A program made the position numbers and the translations under genes. Below, piece by piece: positions 8,844 through 16,491 of a stretch of DNA of 64,000 nt. A model generated the notes under the pieces. That model made no database searches. It saw only the letters and a program-made list of their open reading frames with translations, and was not told where the DNA came from. Every line of letters starts with the position of its first letter. The stretch's first letter is position 1. Origin of the DNA: Microtetraspora malaysiensis (GTDB lineage Bacteria; Actinomycetota; Actinomycetes; Streptosporangiales; Streptosporangiaceae); assembly GCF_001528665.1 (NCBI RefSeq), contig NZ_BBYJ01000017.1, forward strand, positions 286,828-350,827, given 5' to 3'.

Positions 8844-9797
8844 TCAGAAGCAGCTTGTCCGCTTCAGGGACGTGGACCAGGCCGGGAGTACGTCGGTGAT
8901 CCGCAGACGGGTGATGGACCAGAGTTCGCGCCCGTGCCCCGGCACGAGTTCCTGGCCGCCCAGCAGGACGTAGGAGGTCTTGTCGAAGATGAGGGATTCG
9001 CGGGAGATAGAACCCCCGGGGCCGAGGTTGTCCACCCGGGTCACTGCGATGCCCGATTTGCCGGTGGCGTCCTTGAGCTCTTCCGTCTCGATGCCCGGCA
9101 GGGTTGCGGCGATCTTGAAGATGGCCGCCTGCAACTTGGGCGGGACCGGGGTGCCGAGGGTGCTGACGACGCCATTCCAGGTCTGGGTCGCGGCGTCCTT
9201 GTTGGCGACGCTCTCGTTACCGCGTTCGGCCAGCTTGCGCCGGAGCTGCTCCTGGTCGGCCGGCCACCCACGGAAGTCGGCGTAGGTCACGTAGGCGCGG
9301 CCGGGGCACCGGGTCAGGAGTTCCTTGTACTCGTTGCCCCGGGGGATGGACTTCGCCGGCTTGTGCCAGAGGACTCCTGGGCGGGAGCCGTCGACGGACT
9401 CCCAGACCTCGCCATTTATGTGACGCGGACCGACGTTGCGAACCCCCTTCTCGGCGCGCGACTCCGCGATCCACTCATAGTGGAAGTACTGGTCGTCGCG
9501 GGGTTCCGGCCACGGGGTGGCGGTCGCGGCCTCGGCCGCCAGCCTCAGGACCTCGGCGGCGCTCGCGGGCGCGGAGGGGTTGAACGTCTGAACGGTGATC
9601 ACTCCTACGGTCATCGCCGCGACCAGGCTGCCTGCGAGCATCAGACGCCGCAGGCCGATCGCCCGGGCCCGGGGCCGCCGCTTCGTGCGGGCTTCGGCCA
9701 GGAGTGCGGTACGGGCGGGGGCGAGGCGGTCCGCCGTGGGGTGCGGATTGTCGGCGAACAGGTCGCGGAGTTCGGTCAGGTCGGTCAGTTCGTTCAT
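8844..9797 (-). CDS. CU044_5270 family protein (ECF-sigma partner, anti-sigma-like)
   Basis: A 317-residue protein from ATG 9797. A cytoplasmic N-terminus of about 45 residues is followed by one membrane span (residues 49-68) and an extracellular domain with Cys in TRCPGRAYV and a C-terminal Cys. This is the CU044_5270 architecture, found beside actinobacterial ECF sigma factors. Its start overlaps the sigma-factor stop by 4 bp (ATGA), so translation is coupled. It probably acts as a membrane-bound sensor or anti-sigma factor; no zinc-binding HxxxCxxC motif is visible, so the mechanism is unproven. Confidence 0.8.
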   Translation of the reverse strand: MNELTDLTELRDLFADNPHPTADRLAPARTALLAEARTKRRPRARAIGLRRLMLAGSLVAAMTVGVITVQTFNPSAPASAAEVLRLAAEAATATPWPEPRDDQYFHYEWIAESRAEKGVRNVGPRHINGEVWESVDGSRPGVLWHKPAKSIPRGNEYKELLTRCPGRAYVTYADFRGWPADQEQLRRKLAERGNESVANKDAATQTWNGVVSTLGTPVPPKLQAAIFKIAATLPGIETEELKDATGKSGIAVTRVDNLGPGGSISRESLIFDKTSYVLLGGQELVPGHGRELWSITRLRITDVLPAWSTSLKRTSCF

Positions 9798-10372
9798 GAG
9801 GCCTGCTCCATCGTGGGGTCGGTGCTGCCGAGGGCGTTGCGGACGATGGCCCGCGCGCGGTTGAGGCGGGAACGGACTGTTCCGATCGGGATGGACAGGG
9901 CGTCGGCGACCTCCTCGTAGGTGAGGTCGGCCCAGGCCACGAGTAAGAGGACGTCGCGGTCGCGGGCCTTCAGTGAGGCGAGCGCCTGGGCGAGAGGGCG
10001 GCGTACGGCATGCGCGCTCGCCCGCTCAAGAGCTTGTTCCGCGGCGTCGTCGGCGTCGGGAAGCACGCCCATTTTCGAGTACGCCTTATAGCGGTGTAGC
10101 TCGGCGCGCTGATGCCGGCGGATGAAGTTGGTCGTGATGCCGTACAACCAGGGGAGGGCCTCCGGGCGGGCGGTGTCGTAGTCGCGGCGCTGCCTGAACG
10201 CGGCGAGGAATGTCTCGGAGACGACGTCGTCGACCGTGTCGTCGCCGAGCCGGCGGGCCACATAACGGTGGATGTGTCCTGCGTGCCTGTCGAACAGCAA
10301 GGCGAAATCCTCGGGATCTCGCCACGACCGTTCGATCAGGGCGGCGTCAGACAGGGTCGTGCTGAGGGGCAT
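9794..10372 (-). CDS. ECF RNA polymerase sigma factor
   Basis: A 192-residue sigma-70 family protein from ATG 10372. Region 2 spans residues 20-90 (FALLFDRHAGHIHRYVARRL, then YGITTNFIRRHQRAE), and region 4 spans about 125-180 (LLLVAWADLTYEEVADALSI with PIGTVRSRLNRARA). Such factors direct RNA polymerase to stress-responsive promoters. The downstream overlapping CU044_5270 gene forms its operon and probable control partner. Its own promoter could not be recognised in the 280 bp upstream. Confidence 0.92.
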   Translation of the reverse strand: MPLSTTLSDAALIERSWRDPEDFALLFDRHAGHIHRYVARRLGDDTVDDVVSETFLAAFRQRRDYDTARPEALPWLYGITTNFIRRHQRAELHRYKAYSKMGVLPDADDAAEQALERASAHAVRRPLAQALASLKARDRDVLLLVAWADLTYEEVADALSIPIGTVRSRLNRARAIVRNALGSTDPTMEQAS

Positions 10373-10654
10373 GTGGCCGGGCCTTCCAAAGGAAGTAGTG
10401 TCGCCCGTCTTTCACACGAGTCAGGAAACGAGTTCACGGAACACGGAACGCTGCCGACCGCCCGGCAGGCTCGGGTGAAGGCGTCCTGGCCCCGGCAAGG
10501 TCGTCGGTGGACCAGCCACGAAAGACCTGCACCGGGCCCGTCCGGGGCGTCGCGAGCCTGCTCAACGCGCTCACCCGGTTGGCCTTCGCCTACCTGCTCC
10601 CCATCGACGCCGCTCCGGTGGACATGCAGGCGTGTGGGCCGGTCGGGGTGCCGC

Positions 10655-11497
10655 TTACCGGGCTCCGGCGAACGCCAGCCCCGCGGCGGAGGCGATCACC
10701 GTGGCGAGCACGACCATGACGAGGATCGTGCCGAGCGGGTTCCGGCGCCGGCTGGGATGCCCGGCGGCTTGGCGGGCCCGCTTCCGCTGGACGGTCACCA
10801 CCGGCGAGGGCGACGGGCGGTGCTTCACCACGGGGCGCGCGGGCGGCCTCGGCTGCTCCGGACGCGGAGTGGCCCGTACGGGAGGCGGGGGAGGCGGAGC
10901 CGGTGTCTCCGTCGGCGGGGGCGGTACGACCGGCGGCGTCGGAGGAAGCGGGGGCGGTACGACCGGCGGCGTCGGAGGAAGCGGTGGCGGCGTTTCCTGC
11001 GGTGGCTCAGGCGGCGTCGGTTCCGGTTCCGGTTCCGGTGGCGGTGCCGGTGTCGGGGGCTGGGGCGCGGAGCACTGGGAGCCGCAGCCGCAGGGATAGG
11101 TCCCTATCCCGACCCCCAGCCCCAGCTCGATCACGGTGTGCAGCTCGACGCAGATCCCCAGCTCCACCCCGAGCGCCGGTCCGTCCGCGCCGGGGTCGGC
11201 CGCTCCCAGGTGTGCTCCGGCGCGGGCGGAGAGCCCGACGTCGGCCGCGCCCACGTCGGCCCTGGCCTGCGCGGAGGCCTCGACTCCCGTGTCGGCATCG
11301 GTGGAGAGCCCGACGTCGGCCCCGCCAACGTCCGCGTGCAGGCGGGCGGCGGCCGCGGACGCGGGGTCGGCGAGGACGGACGATCCGACGAACGCGGAGC
11401 CCGCGAGCACGGAGGCCGCCACCGCCGATGCCGCCAGGGCGTGCGTCGCCGCTCCGGTCGCGTTGCGGATGCCCGCCCGGCCGTGCCGCCCCCTCAT
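10655..11497 (-). CDS. Proline-rich surface protein with C-terminal membrane anchor
   Basis: A 280-residue protein whose ATG (11497) overlaps the upstream DUF4239 stop by 4 bp. It has a signal-like hydrophobic N-terminus (residues 15-45), an Ala/Asp/Gly repeat region with ADVG-LS units (about 52-110), a Cys cluster CGCGSQC (near 137), a long proline-rich stalk (145-215) with a tandem 11-residue unit, a basic patch, and a C-terminal hydrophobic span (about 255-278). It looks like an exported, wall-spanning protein held at the membrane. No family is recognised; function unknown. Confidence 0.65.
   Translation of the reverse strand: MRGRHGRAGIRNATGAATHALAASAVAASVLAGSAFVGSSVLADPASAAAARLHADVGGADVGLSTDADTGVEASAQARADVGAADVGLSARAGAHLGAADPGADGPALGVELGICVELHTVIELGLGVGIGTYPCGCGSQCSAPQPPTPAPPPEPEPEPTPPEPPQETPPPLPPTPPVVPPPLPPTPPVVPPPPTETPAPPPPPPVRATPRPEQPRPPARPVVKHRPSPSPVVTVQRKRARQAAGHPSRRRNPLGTILVMVVLATVIASAAGLAFAGAR
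10915..10980. repeat. 33-bp tandem duplication in proline-rich coding region
   Basis: Two exact 33-bp units (10915-10947 and 10948-10980) lie side by side inside the proline-rich gene. On the reverse strand each encodes an 11-residue Pro-rich unit with PPLPPTPP. The exact identity suggests recent slippage or unequal exchange, so length may differ between strains. Confidence 0.9.
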
Positions 11498-12351
11498 CGG
11501 CCCTGAGGGGTCAGCGCGGCCCGGGGCGTCTGCGGGATCTCGGTTGTCGGACGCTTCCCCGACTTTTCCGACTTCTGCGGAGTCTCCGGGATCTGGGGGA
11601 TCCGCTGGATCTCCTGGGCCGCCGCGCGCAGCGCTTCCGGCTTGACCGCGAGACCGCCGCTGAAGACGTGCGAGATGTCCCAGGCCTGGTACGTGCCGAG
11701 CCCGAGCAGGGCCGCCATCGTCACCAGCGGGACGAGCGCCATGCCGCGCGGACGCGCCCCCGCCATGAAGGGGAAGAGGATGACGACGATCCCGGTCACG
11801 ATCGACAGGGCCAGAACCCCCGCGGGCGGCGTGGCCTTGGCGTCCGCCGCCCGCTGCTGGCGGGTGGCCGACAGGTCGGCGAGCCCGTCGAGCACCGCGT
11901 TCTTGGCGTCATGGGCGTCGTCCCCGGTGACCTTGAGGCCCGTGACGTGGGCGCGCAGCCCGTTGAGCAGCGCCCCGCCCTCCGGGCTGAGCTCCCCCTG
12001 GGCCATGATCGGCCACTCCTCGTCCACCACGAACCCGACGTAGTCGCGCAGCCGTGACTGGATCTCGGCCGCGGCCGGAGCGGGCAGGGCCGTCGAGGCC
12101 CAGTATGTCTGCACCACCGCCTCGCCCTCGGCGTAGGTGTTCTGGCGGGCGGCGTCGGCCGTCGTCCACGGGACGATGATCGCGATGGCGAAGACCAGCA
12201 GGAAGAGGGCGGACAGCATCGCGCCCGCGTGGCCGGCGGAGGGGCCGCCGGGATCCCGGTCGTCGGCGCCCCGGTCGAGCTTCCGGAAGAGGAAGGCGGC
12301 CAGCGCCACGACGCCGACCGCCGCCGCCACGGCGAGTACGCAGACCATCAT
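11494..12351 (-). CDS. DUF4239 (bestrophin-like) membrane protein
   Basis: A 285-residue protein from ATG 12351 with GGGAGAG upstream. It has an N-terminal span (residues 2-22), a second near 45-65 followed by the helical NTYAEGEAVVQTYW region, and two more near 180-200 and 207-225, as in DUF4239 proteins. The tail is Pro/Lys-rich. It overlaps the proline-rich surface protein gene by ATGA, so the two are translationally coupled and may form a membrane complex. DUF4239 has no established function. Confidence 0.75.
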   Translation of the reverse strand: MMVCVLAVAAAVGVVALAAFLFRKLDRGADDRDPGGPSAGHAGAMLSALFLLVFAIAIIVPWTTADAARQNTYAEGEAVVQTYWASTALPAPAAAEIQSRLRDYVGFVVDEEWPIMAQGELSPEGGALLNGLRAHVTGLKVTGDDAHDAKNAVLDGLADLSATRQQRAADAKATPPAGVLALSIVTGIVVILFPFMAGARPRGMALVPLVTMAALLGLGTYQAWDISHVFSGGLAVKPEALRAAAQEIQRIPQIPETPQKSEKSGKRPTTEIPQTPRAALTPQGR

Positions 12352-12599
12352 GACGCTCTCCCATTGCCGAGGGATGACAGAGAGGTCCCGCCGCTTTGCC
12401 GATCGCGGGCCGTGTCATGACTATCACAATGGGTAAGGTTCCGGGCGCTGCTGGATGCAAGGCGGCGAGAAGGGATTCCAGGAAATATCGGGGCCCGCTC
12501 CCCGCCCAATGGATCGCCGTAGGGAGGGGCAGGGTCTCACCCGCGCGGCGGATGTCGGAGCCGCCATCATGGGGCCTCCGCGTCGCCGTTCCGGTCCCT

Positions 12600-12665
12600 C
12601 AGGCGGACGACAAAGATGACAAGGGCGACAAGGGCGGCAAGGACGGCAAGGACGACAAGGACGAC
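12600..12665. repeat. GACAAG-type short repeat upstream of AarF-like gene
   Basis: A purine-biased run of (GAC/GGC)(GAC)AAG-like triplets. On the plus strand, in frame with the gene downstream, it would encode an Asp/Lys/Gly run; on the minus strand it would encode a strongly hydrophobic run (VVLAVLAALVALVIFVV). Neither reading has a clear start with a ribosome-binding site. Confidence 0.7.
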
Positions 12666-12692
12666 GGCGCGAGCGTGGGAGGATCGCGAGCC

Positions 12693-14678
12693 GTGCCCCC
12701 TCACACTGACGCGGCGATGAGCCCTCCCCTCGCTCTGAGCCTCTCGTTCGCCACCGTTGTGATGCTGGTCCTGCTGGCCGTGGCGGCCAGACGGCTCCTG
12801 GGTGTCACGTTCGGTGCCTTCCGCACGGCCGTCGCCGCGGTTCTGGCGTTCGTCCTGACCGGCCCGATGCTGTCTCCGGTCATGGCGCAGTTCCAGAGCA
12901 CCGGGACGGGGAGCGATTCGGGGTTCGGCGCGCTGTGGGTGCTCGTACTCGTGGTCATGTGCATCGTGCTGTTGCCCATGGTCATCCTGGTGGTCGCCGA
13001 GGCGCTCGTGCCGTCGGGCTCCGTCCCCGGGCCGATCGAGGTCGCCCGTTCGCTGCGCGGCCGGATCTCCAGGGCGCGCCGCTACTCGCAGATCACCCGC
13101 ATCGCGTTCCGGCACGGCCTGGGGCCGTACCTGCGCGGGCGGGGCGACCGGCTCGACGACCGGGGCGGCAGGGTACGGCTCGCCCGGGCGCTGCGCGGCG
13201 CCCTCGACGACGGCGGCGTCACCTTCGTGAAGCTCGGCCAGGTGCTCTCCACCCGCCGCGACCTGCTCCCCGCCGAGTTCGTCGAGGAGCTGGGCACGCT
13301 GCAGGACCGCGCCGCCCCCGCGCCGTGGGAGCAGGTCGAGCAGGTCCTCGTGGCCGAGCTCGGCGGGCCCGTCGACGAGGTCTTCGCCGAGTTCGACCGC
13401 AGTCCGCTGGCGTCCGCGTCCATCGCGCAGGCCTACGCCGCCCGGCTGCGTACGGGCGAGAGCGTGGTGGTCAAGGTTCAGCGCCCGGCCATCCGGGCGG
13501 TCGTCGCCCGTGACCTCGACATCGTGGCCCGGCTGGCCCGCACCCTGGAGGCCAGGACGCGCTGGGGCCGCGCGCTCGGACTGCGCGTCCTGGCCGACGG
13601 GTTCGCGGCCGCCATCCGGGAGGAGCTCGACTTCAGGGTCGAGGCGGGGAACATGGCCGCCGTCGCGGCCTCCGGCGGCGGCACCGTCACCTACCCGTCC
13701 CCGTACGCGGAGCTGTGCACGGAGCGCGTCCTCGTCATGGAGCGCCTCGTGGGCGAGCCGCTGTCCGGCGCCATCGAGCGCGGCCATGAGCAGGGTCACG
13801 AGCTGGCCCGCACGCTGCTCGGCTGCCTGCTGCGGCAGGTCCTGGTCGAGGGCGTCTTCCACGCCGACCCGCATCCCGGCAACATCATGCTGCTCCGCGA
13901 CGGCACGCTCGGCCTGCTCGACTTCGGCTCCGTCGGCCGCCTGGACGCGTCCGTACGGGCCGCGCTGCAGCGGTTCCTGGTCGCGATGAACCGCCAGGAC
14001 CCGCTCGGCGTCACCGACGCGCTGCTGGAGGTCGTCCCCAGGCCGGAGGAGATCGACGAGGCGGCTCTGGAGCGGGCGATGGGCCAGTTCATGGCCAGGC
14101 ATCTCGCGCCGGGCGGGGCGAGCGTGGTGATGTTCACCAACCTGTTCAAGATCGTCACGGAGTACGGCCTGGCCGTGCCGCCCGAGGTCGCGGCCGTCTT
14201 CCGGGCGCTGGCCACACTCGAAGGCACCCTCGTCGCCCTCGCACCCGGGTTCGACCTCATCGAGGAGGCCCGCGCCTTCGCCGGGCGGCACCTGGCGGAG
14301 CAGCTCAACGCGACGTCACTGAAGGACGAGGTGACCCACGAGCTCGCCACCCTGCTGCCGATGCTGCGGCGGCTGCCCCGGCGGGTCGAGCGGATCGCGA
14401 GCGCCGCGGAGCACGGGCGTTTCAGCATGAACGTGCGGCTGCTCGCCGACGAGCGGGACCGCCGGTTCATCACCGGGTTGCTGCACCAGGTCGTGCTCAC
14501 GGTGCTGGGGGCCACGGCGGGCATCATGGGCGTCGTCCTGCTCGGGACGGACGGAGGTCCTCAGGTGCTACCGAGGGTGATCAGCCTGTACGAGCTCATC
14601 GGGTTCAACCTGCTCGTCATCAGCGCGATCCTGGCGCTTCGGGTCCTCGTCGGCGTGTTCCGCCGGGACGGGCTCTGA
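12693..14678 (+). CDS. ABC1/AarF (UbiB-like) atypical kinase
   Basis: A protein of about 661 residues from GTG 12693, chosen because GGGAGGA lies nine bases upstream; ATG 12717 is an alternative without a visible site. Two N-terminal membrane spans (about residues 12-35 and 85-105) precede the atypical kinase domain, which has the KLGQ motif (near 180), a VVKVQRP nucleotide-binding strand, and HADPHPGN plus LDFGSVG (near 390). Two more spans lie at the C-terminus. Family members support quinone or lipid metabolism; a specific partner cannot be named from the context. Confidence 0.87.
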   Translation: MPPHTDAAMSPPLALSLSFATVVMLVLLAVAARRLLGVTFGAFRTAVAAVLAFVLTGPMLSPVMAQFQSTGTGSDSGFGALWVLVLVVMCIVLLPMVILVVAEALVPSGSVPGPIEVARSLRGRISRARRYSQITRIAFRHGLGPYLRGRGDRLDDRGGRVRLARALRGALDDGGVTFVKLGQVLSTRRDLLPAEFVEELGTLQDRAAPAPWEQVEQVLVAELGGPVDEVFAEFDRSPLASASIAQAYAARLRTGESVVVKVQRPAIRAVVARDLDIVARLARTLEARTRWGRALGLRVLADGFAAAIREELDFRVEAGNMAAVAASGGGTVTYPSPYAELCTERVLVMERLVGEPLSGAIERGHEQGHELARTLLGCLLRQVLVEGVFHADPHPGNIMLLRDGTLGLLDFGSVGRLDASVRAALQRFLVAMNRQDPLGVTDALLEVVPRPEEIDEAALERAMGQFMARHLAPGGASVVMFTNLFKIVTEYGLAVPPEVAAVFRALATLEGTLVALAPGFDLIEEARAFAGRHLAEQLNATSLKDEVTHELATLLPMLRRLPRRVERIASAAEHGRFSMNVRLLADERDRRFITGLLHQVVLTVLGATAGIMGVVLLGTDGGPQVLPRVISLYELIGFNLLVISAILALRVLVGVFRRDGL

Positions 14679-14784
14679 CCGTCCCGGCTCGGCTCCGCGC
14701 CGCCGCGTGAAGATTATCTACGGCGGAAGATCGGACGAATCACGCTTGCACGTGGGAGAACGCGCACGTAATCTTCCGGCAACG

Positions 14785-15033
14785 CGTTGACGGAGACGAG
14801 TAGTCACCGAACCGGACAGGTAGGAGAGAGCCGCCGGAAGCTGCGAAGGCGGACCTGTCCCCGGGAACGAAGACCCTCCTGAGCGCGGGGAGGAACGGCG
14901 CCCACGCCCAATGCCCCGCCGGCCGGCCCCCGTCATCGGGCCGTCGAGGCCGCCGTGTCACGGCGGTGAAAGTGCGGTGGCACCGCGAGTTCCCTTCTCG
15001 CCCGCACTCCCAAGGGATCACCACTCACTGATC
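14785..15033 (+). promoter_or_regulatory. T-box leader upstream of aspartyl-tRNA synthetase gene
   Basis: The core GCGGTGGCACCGCGA (14974-14988) matches the T-box consensus. It lies in a textbook T-arm-sensing hairpin: helix A1 14971-14977/15002-15008, a 7-nt bulge TGGCACC, and helix A2 14985-14989/14997-15001. The bulge TGGC can pair with a tRNA ending GCCA, which fits the G73 discriminator of tRNA-Asp and tRNA-Asn. Upstream, GGACAGGT and ACCTGTCC form a long stem enclosing GCCGCC/GGCGG, as expected for the distal part of stem I. A specifier such as AAC or GAC lies in GGGAACGAAGACC; I cannot decide which. There is no U-run, so control of translation is more likely. Confidence 0.85.
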
Positions 15034-15041
15034 AGAGGTTT

Positions 15042-16376
15042 GTGTTGATCTCCACGTCCGCAACAGTTCCCGCCTCCTGCCGTGTCCTGGCGGCGGAGCT
15101 TCCTCATCACGTCGGCCGGCGGGTGACCGTCCAGGGATGGCTCCACCGCAGGCGGGTCCTGAAATCCGTGGCCTTCCTCATCCTGCGCGACCGCTCCGGC
15201 CTGGCCCAGGTCGTGGTGGCCGAGCCCGACGCCCTGAGCGCCGTCGGCGACCACCCCGAGGAGACCGTCCTGCAGGTCACCGGGACGGTGACCGCCAACG
15301 CCCAGGCGCCCGGCGGAGCCGAGGTGACCTCGCCTGAGGTGGTCGCTCTGTCGGGCCCCGCGGTGGCCCCGCCGTTCGACCTCTATCGCCCCACGGTGCC
15401 GGCGACGTTGCCGACCGTCCTCGACCACGCGCCGGTCGCCCTGCGGCATCCACGGCTGCGGGCGCCCCACGCCATCTCCGCGGCGTCGGTGGCGGGGTTC
15501 CGTACGGCGCTGGACGCGCTCGGCTTCACCGAGATCCACACGCCGAAGGTGGTGGCCTCGGCGACCGAGTCGGGGGCCAACGTCTTCGCCATCGACTGGT
15601 TCGGCACCCGCGCCTATCTGGCCCAGTCGCCGCAGTTCTTCAAGCAGGCCATGGTCGGCGTCTTCGAGCGTGTCTACGAGATCGGCCCCGTCTTCCGGGC
15701 CGAGCCGCACGACACCGCGCGGCACCTGGCCCAGTACACCTCGCTGGACGCCGAGCTCGGCTTCATCACCGACCATCGCGAGGTGATGGCGGTGCTGCGC
15801 GAGGTTCTCGCCGGGATGACAGCCGCCGTCGCGGACCGGGCGGGCGAGGCGTGCGCCCTGTTGGACGTCACGATGCCCGAGGTCCCGCGCCAGATCCCGG
15901 AGATCCACTTCGCCGAGGCCCAGGAACTTCTCGCCGAGCACACCGGCGAGGACCCCCGGGGCGAGCCGGACCTGGCCCCGGCCCACGAACGCTGGCTGTC
16001 AGAGTGGGCGCTGCGTGAGCACGGCAGCGAGTTCCTGTTCGTCACCGGCTACCCGATGGTCAAGCGGCCCTTCTACACCCACCCCGAGCCCGGCAGGCCG
16101 GAGCATTCCAACAGCTTCGACCTGCTCTTCCGCGGTCTGGAGCTGGTGACCGGCGGCCAGCGCCTGCACCGCTACCAGGACTACCTCGCGGCCCTGGCGG
16201 CGCGCGGAGAGTCGCCCGAGCCGTACGCCGGATACCTGGCCGCCTTCCGGCACGGCATGCCGCCGCACGGCGGCTTCGCCATCGGCCTGGAACGGTGGAC
16301 CACCCGGCTGACCGAGGCCGACAACATCCGCCGCGCCACCCTGTTCCCGCGTGACCTTCACCGGCTGACCCCGTGA
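15042..16376 (+). CDS. aspS: Aspartate--tRNA(Asp/Asn) ligase, archaeal-type (AspS2)
   Basis: A 444-residue class II synthetase from GTG 15042 (AGAGG upstream). It has an OB-fold anticodon domain (residues 15-105: VTVQGWLHRRRVLKSVAFLILRD) and a class II core with motif 2 (VFRAEPHDTARHL) and motif 3 (GFAIGLERW). It lacks the GAD insertion of standard bacterial AspRS, so it is the short archaeal/Deinococcus type, often non-discriminating and feeding Asp-tRNA(Asn) to GatCAB. The T-box leader suggests induction when Asn or Asp tRNA is uncharged. It is probably additional to the housekeeping AspRS. Confidence 0.85.
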   Translation: MLISTSATVPASCRVLAAELPHHVGRRVTVQGWLHRRRVLKSVAFLILRDRSGLAQVVVAEPDALSAVGDHPEETVLQVTGTVTANAQAPGGAEVTSPEVVALSGPAVAPPFDLYRPTVPATLPTVLDHAPVALRHPRLRAPHAISAASVAGFRTALDALGFTEIHTPKVVASATESGANVFAIDWFGTRAYLAQSPQFFKQAMVGVFERVYEIGPVFRAEPHDTARHLAQYTSLDAELGFITDHREVMAVLREVLAGMTAAVADRAGEACALLDVTMPEVPRQIPEIHFAEAQELLAEHTGEDPRGEPDLAPAHERWLSEWALREHGSEFLFVTGYPMVKRPFYTHPEPGRPEHSNSFDLLFRGLELVTGGQRLHRYQDYLAALAARGESPEPYAGYLAAFRHGMPPHGGFAIGLERWTTRLTEADNIRRATLFPRDLHRLTP

Positions 16377-16383
16377 CGAGGGC

Positions 16384-16413
16384 GTGCGGCCCGTCCCTCG
16401 GGACGGGCCGCAC
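16384..16413 (+). terminator. Strong hairpin after aspS
   Basis: GTGCGGCCCGTCC (16384-16396) pairs perfectly with GGACGGGCCGCAC (16401-16413) around a CTCG tetraloop, eight bases after the aspS stop. There is no U-tract, as is usual for actinobacterial terminators. Confidence 0.8.
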
Positions 16414-16491
16414 CTGTCGCAGGTGACGACGCATGAGCCGAGGCGGTGCGATCGAGGCGGACGTTCAGGCCACGGGCGGGCGCTTCACCAT

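Noticed and set aside
10507-10719. 70-residue plus-strand frame with GTG and an AAGG site
   Set aside because: It overlaps the end of the proline-rich gene, has no recognisable domain, and its composition becomes Arg/Pro-rich as in a shadow frame.
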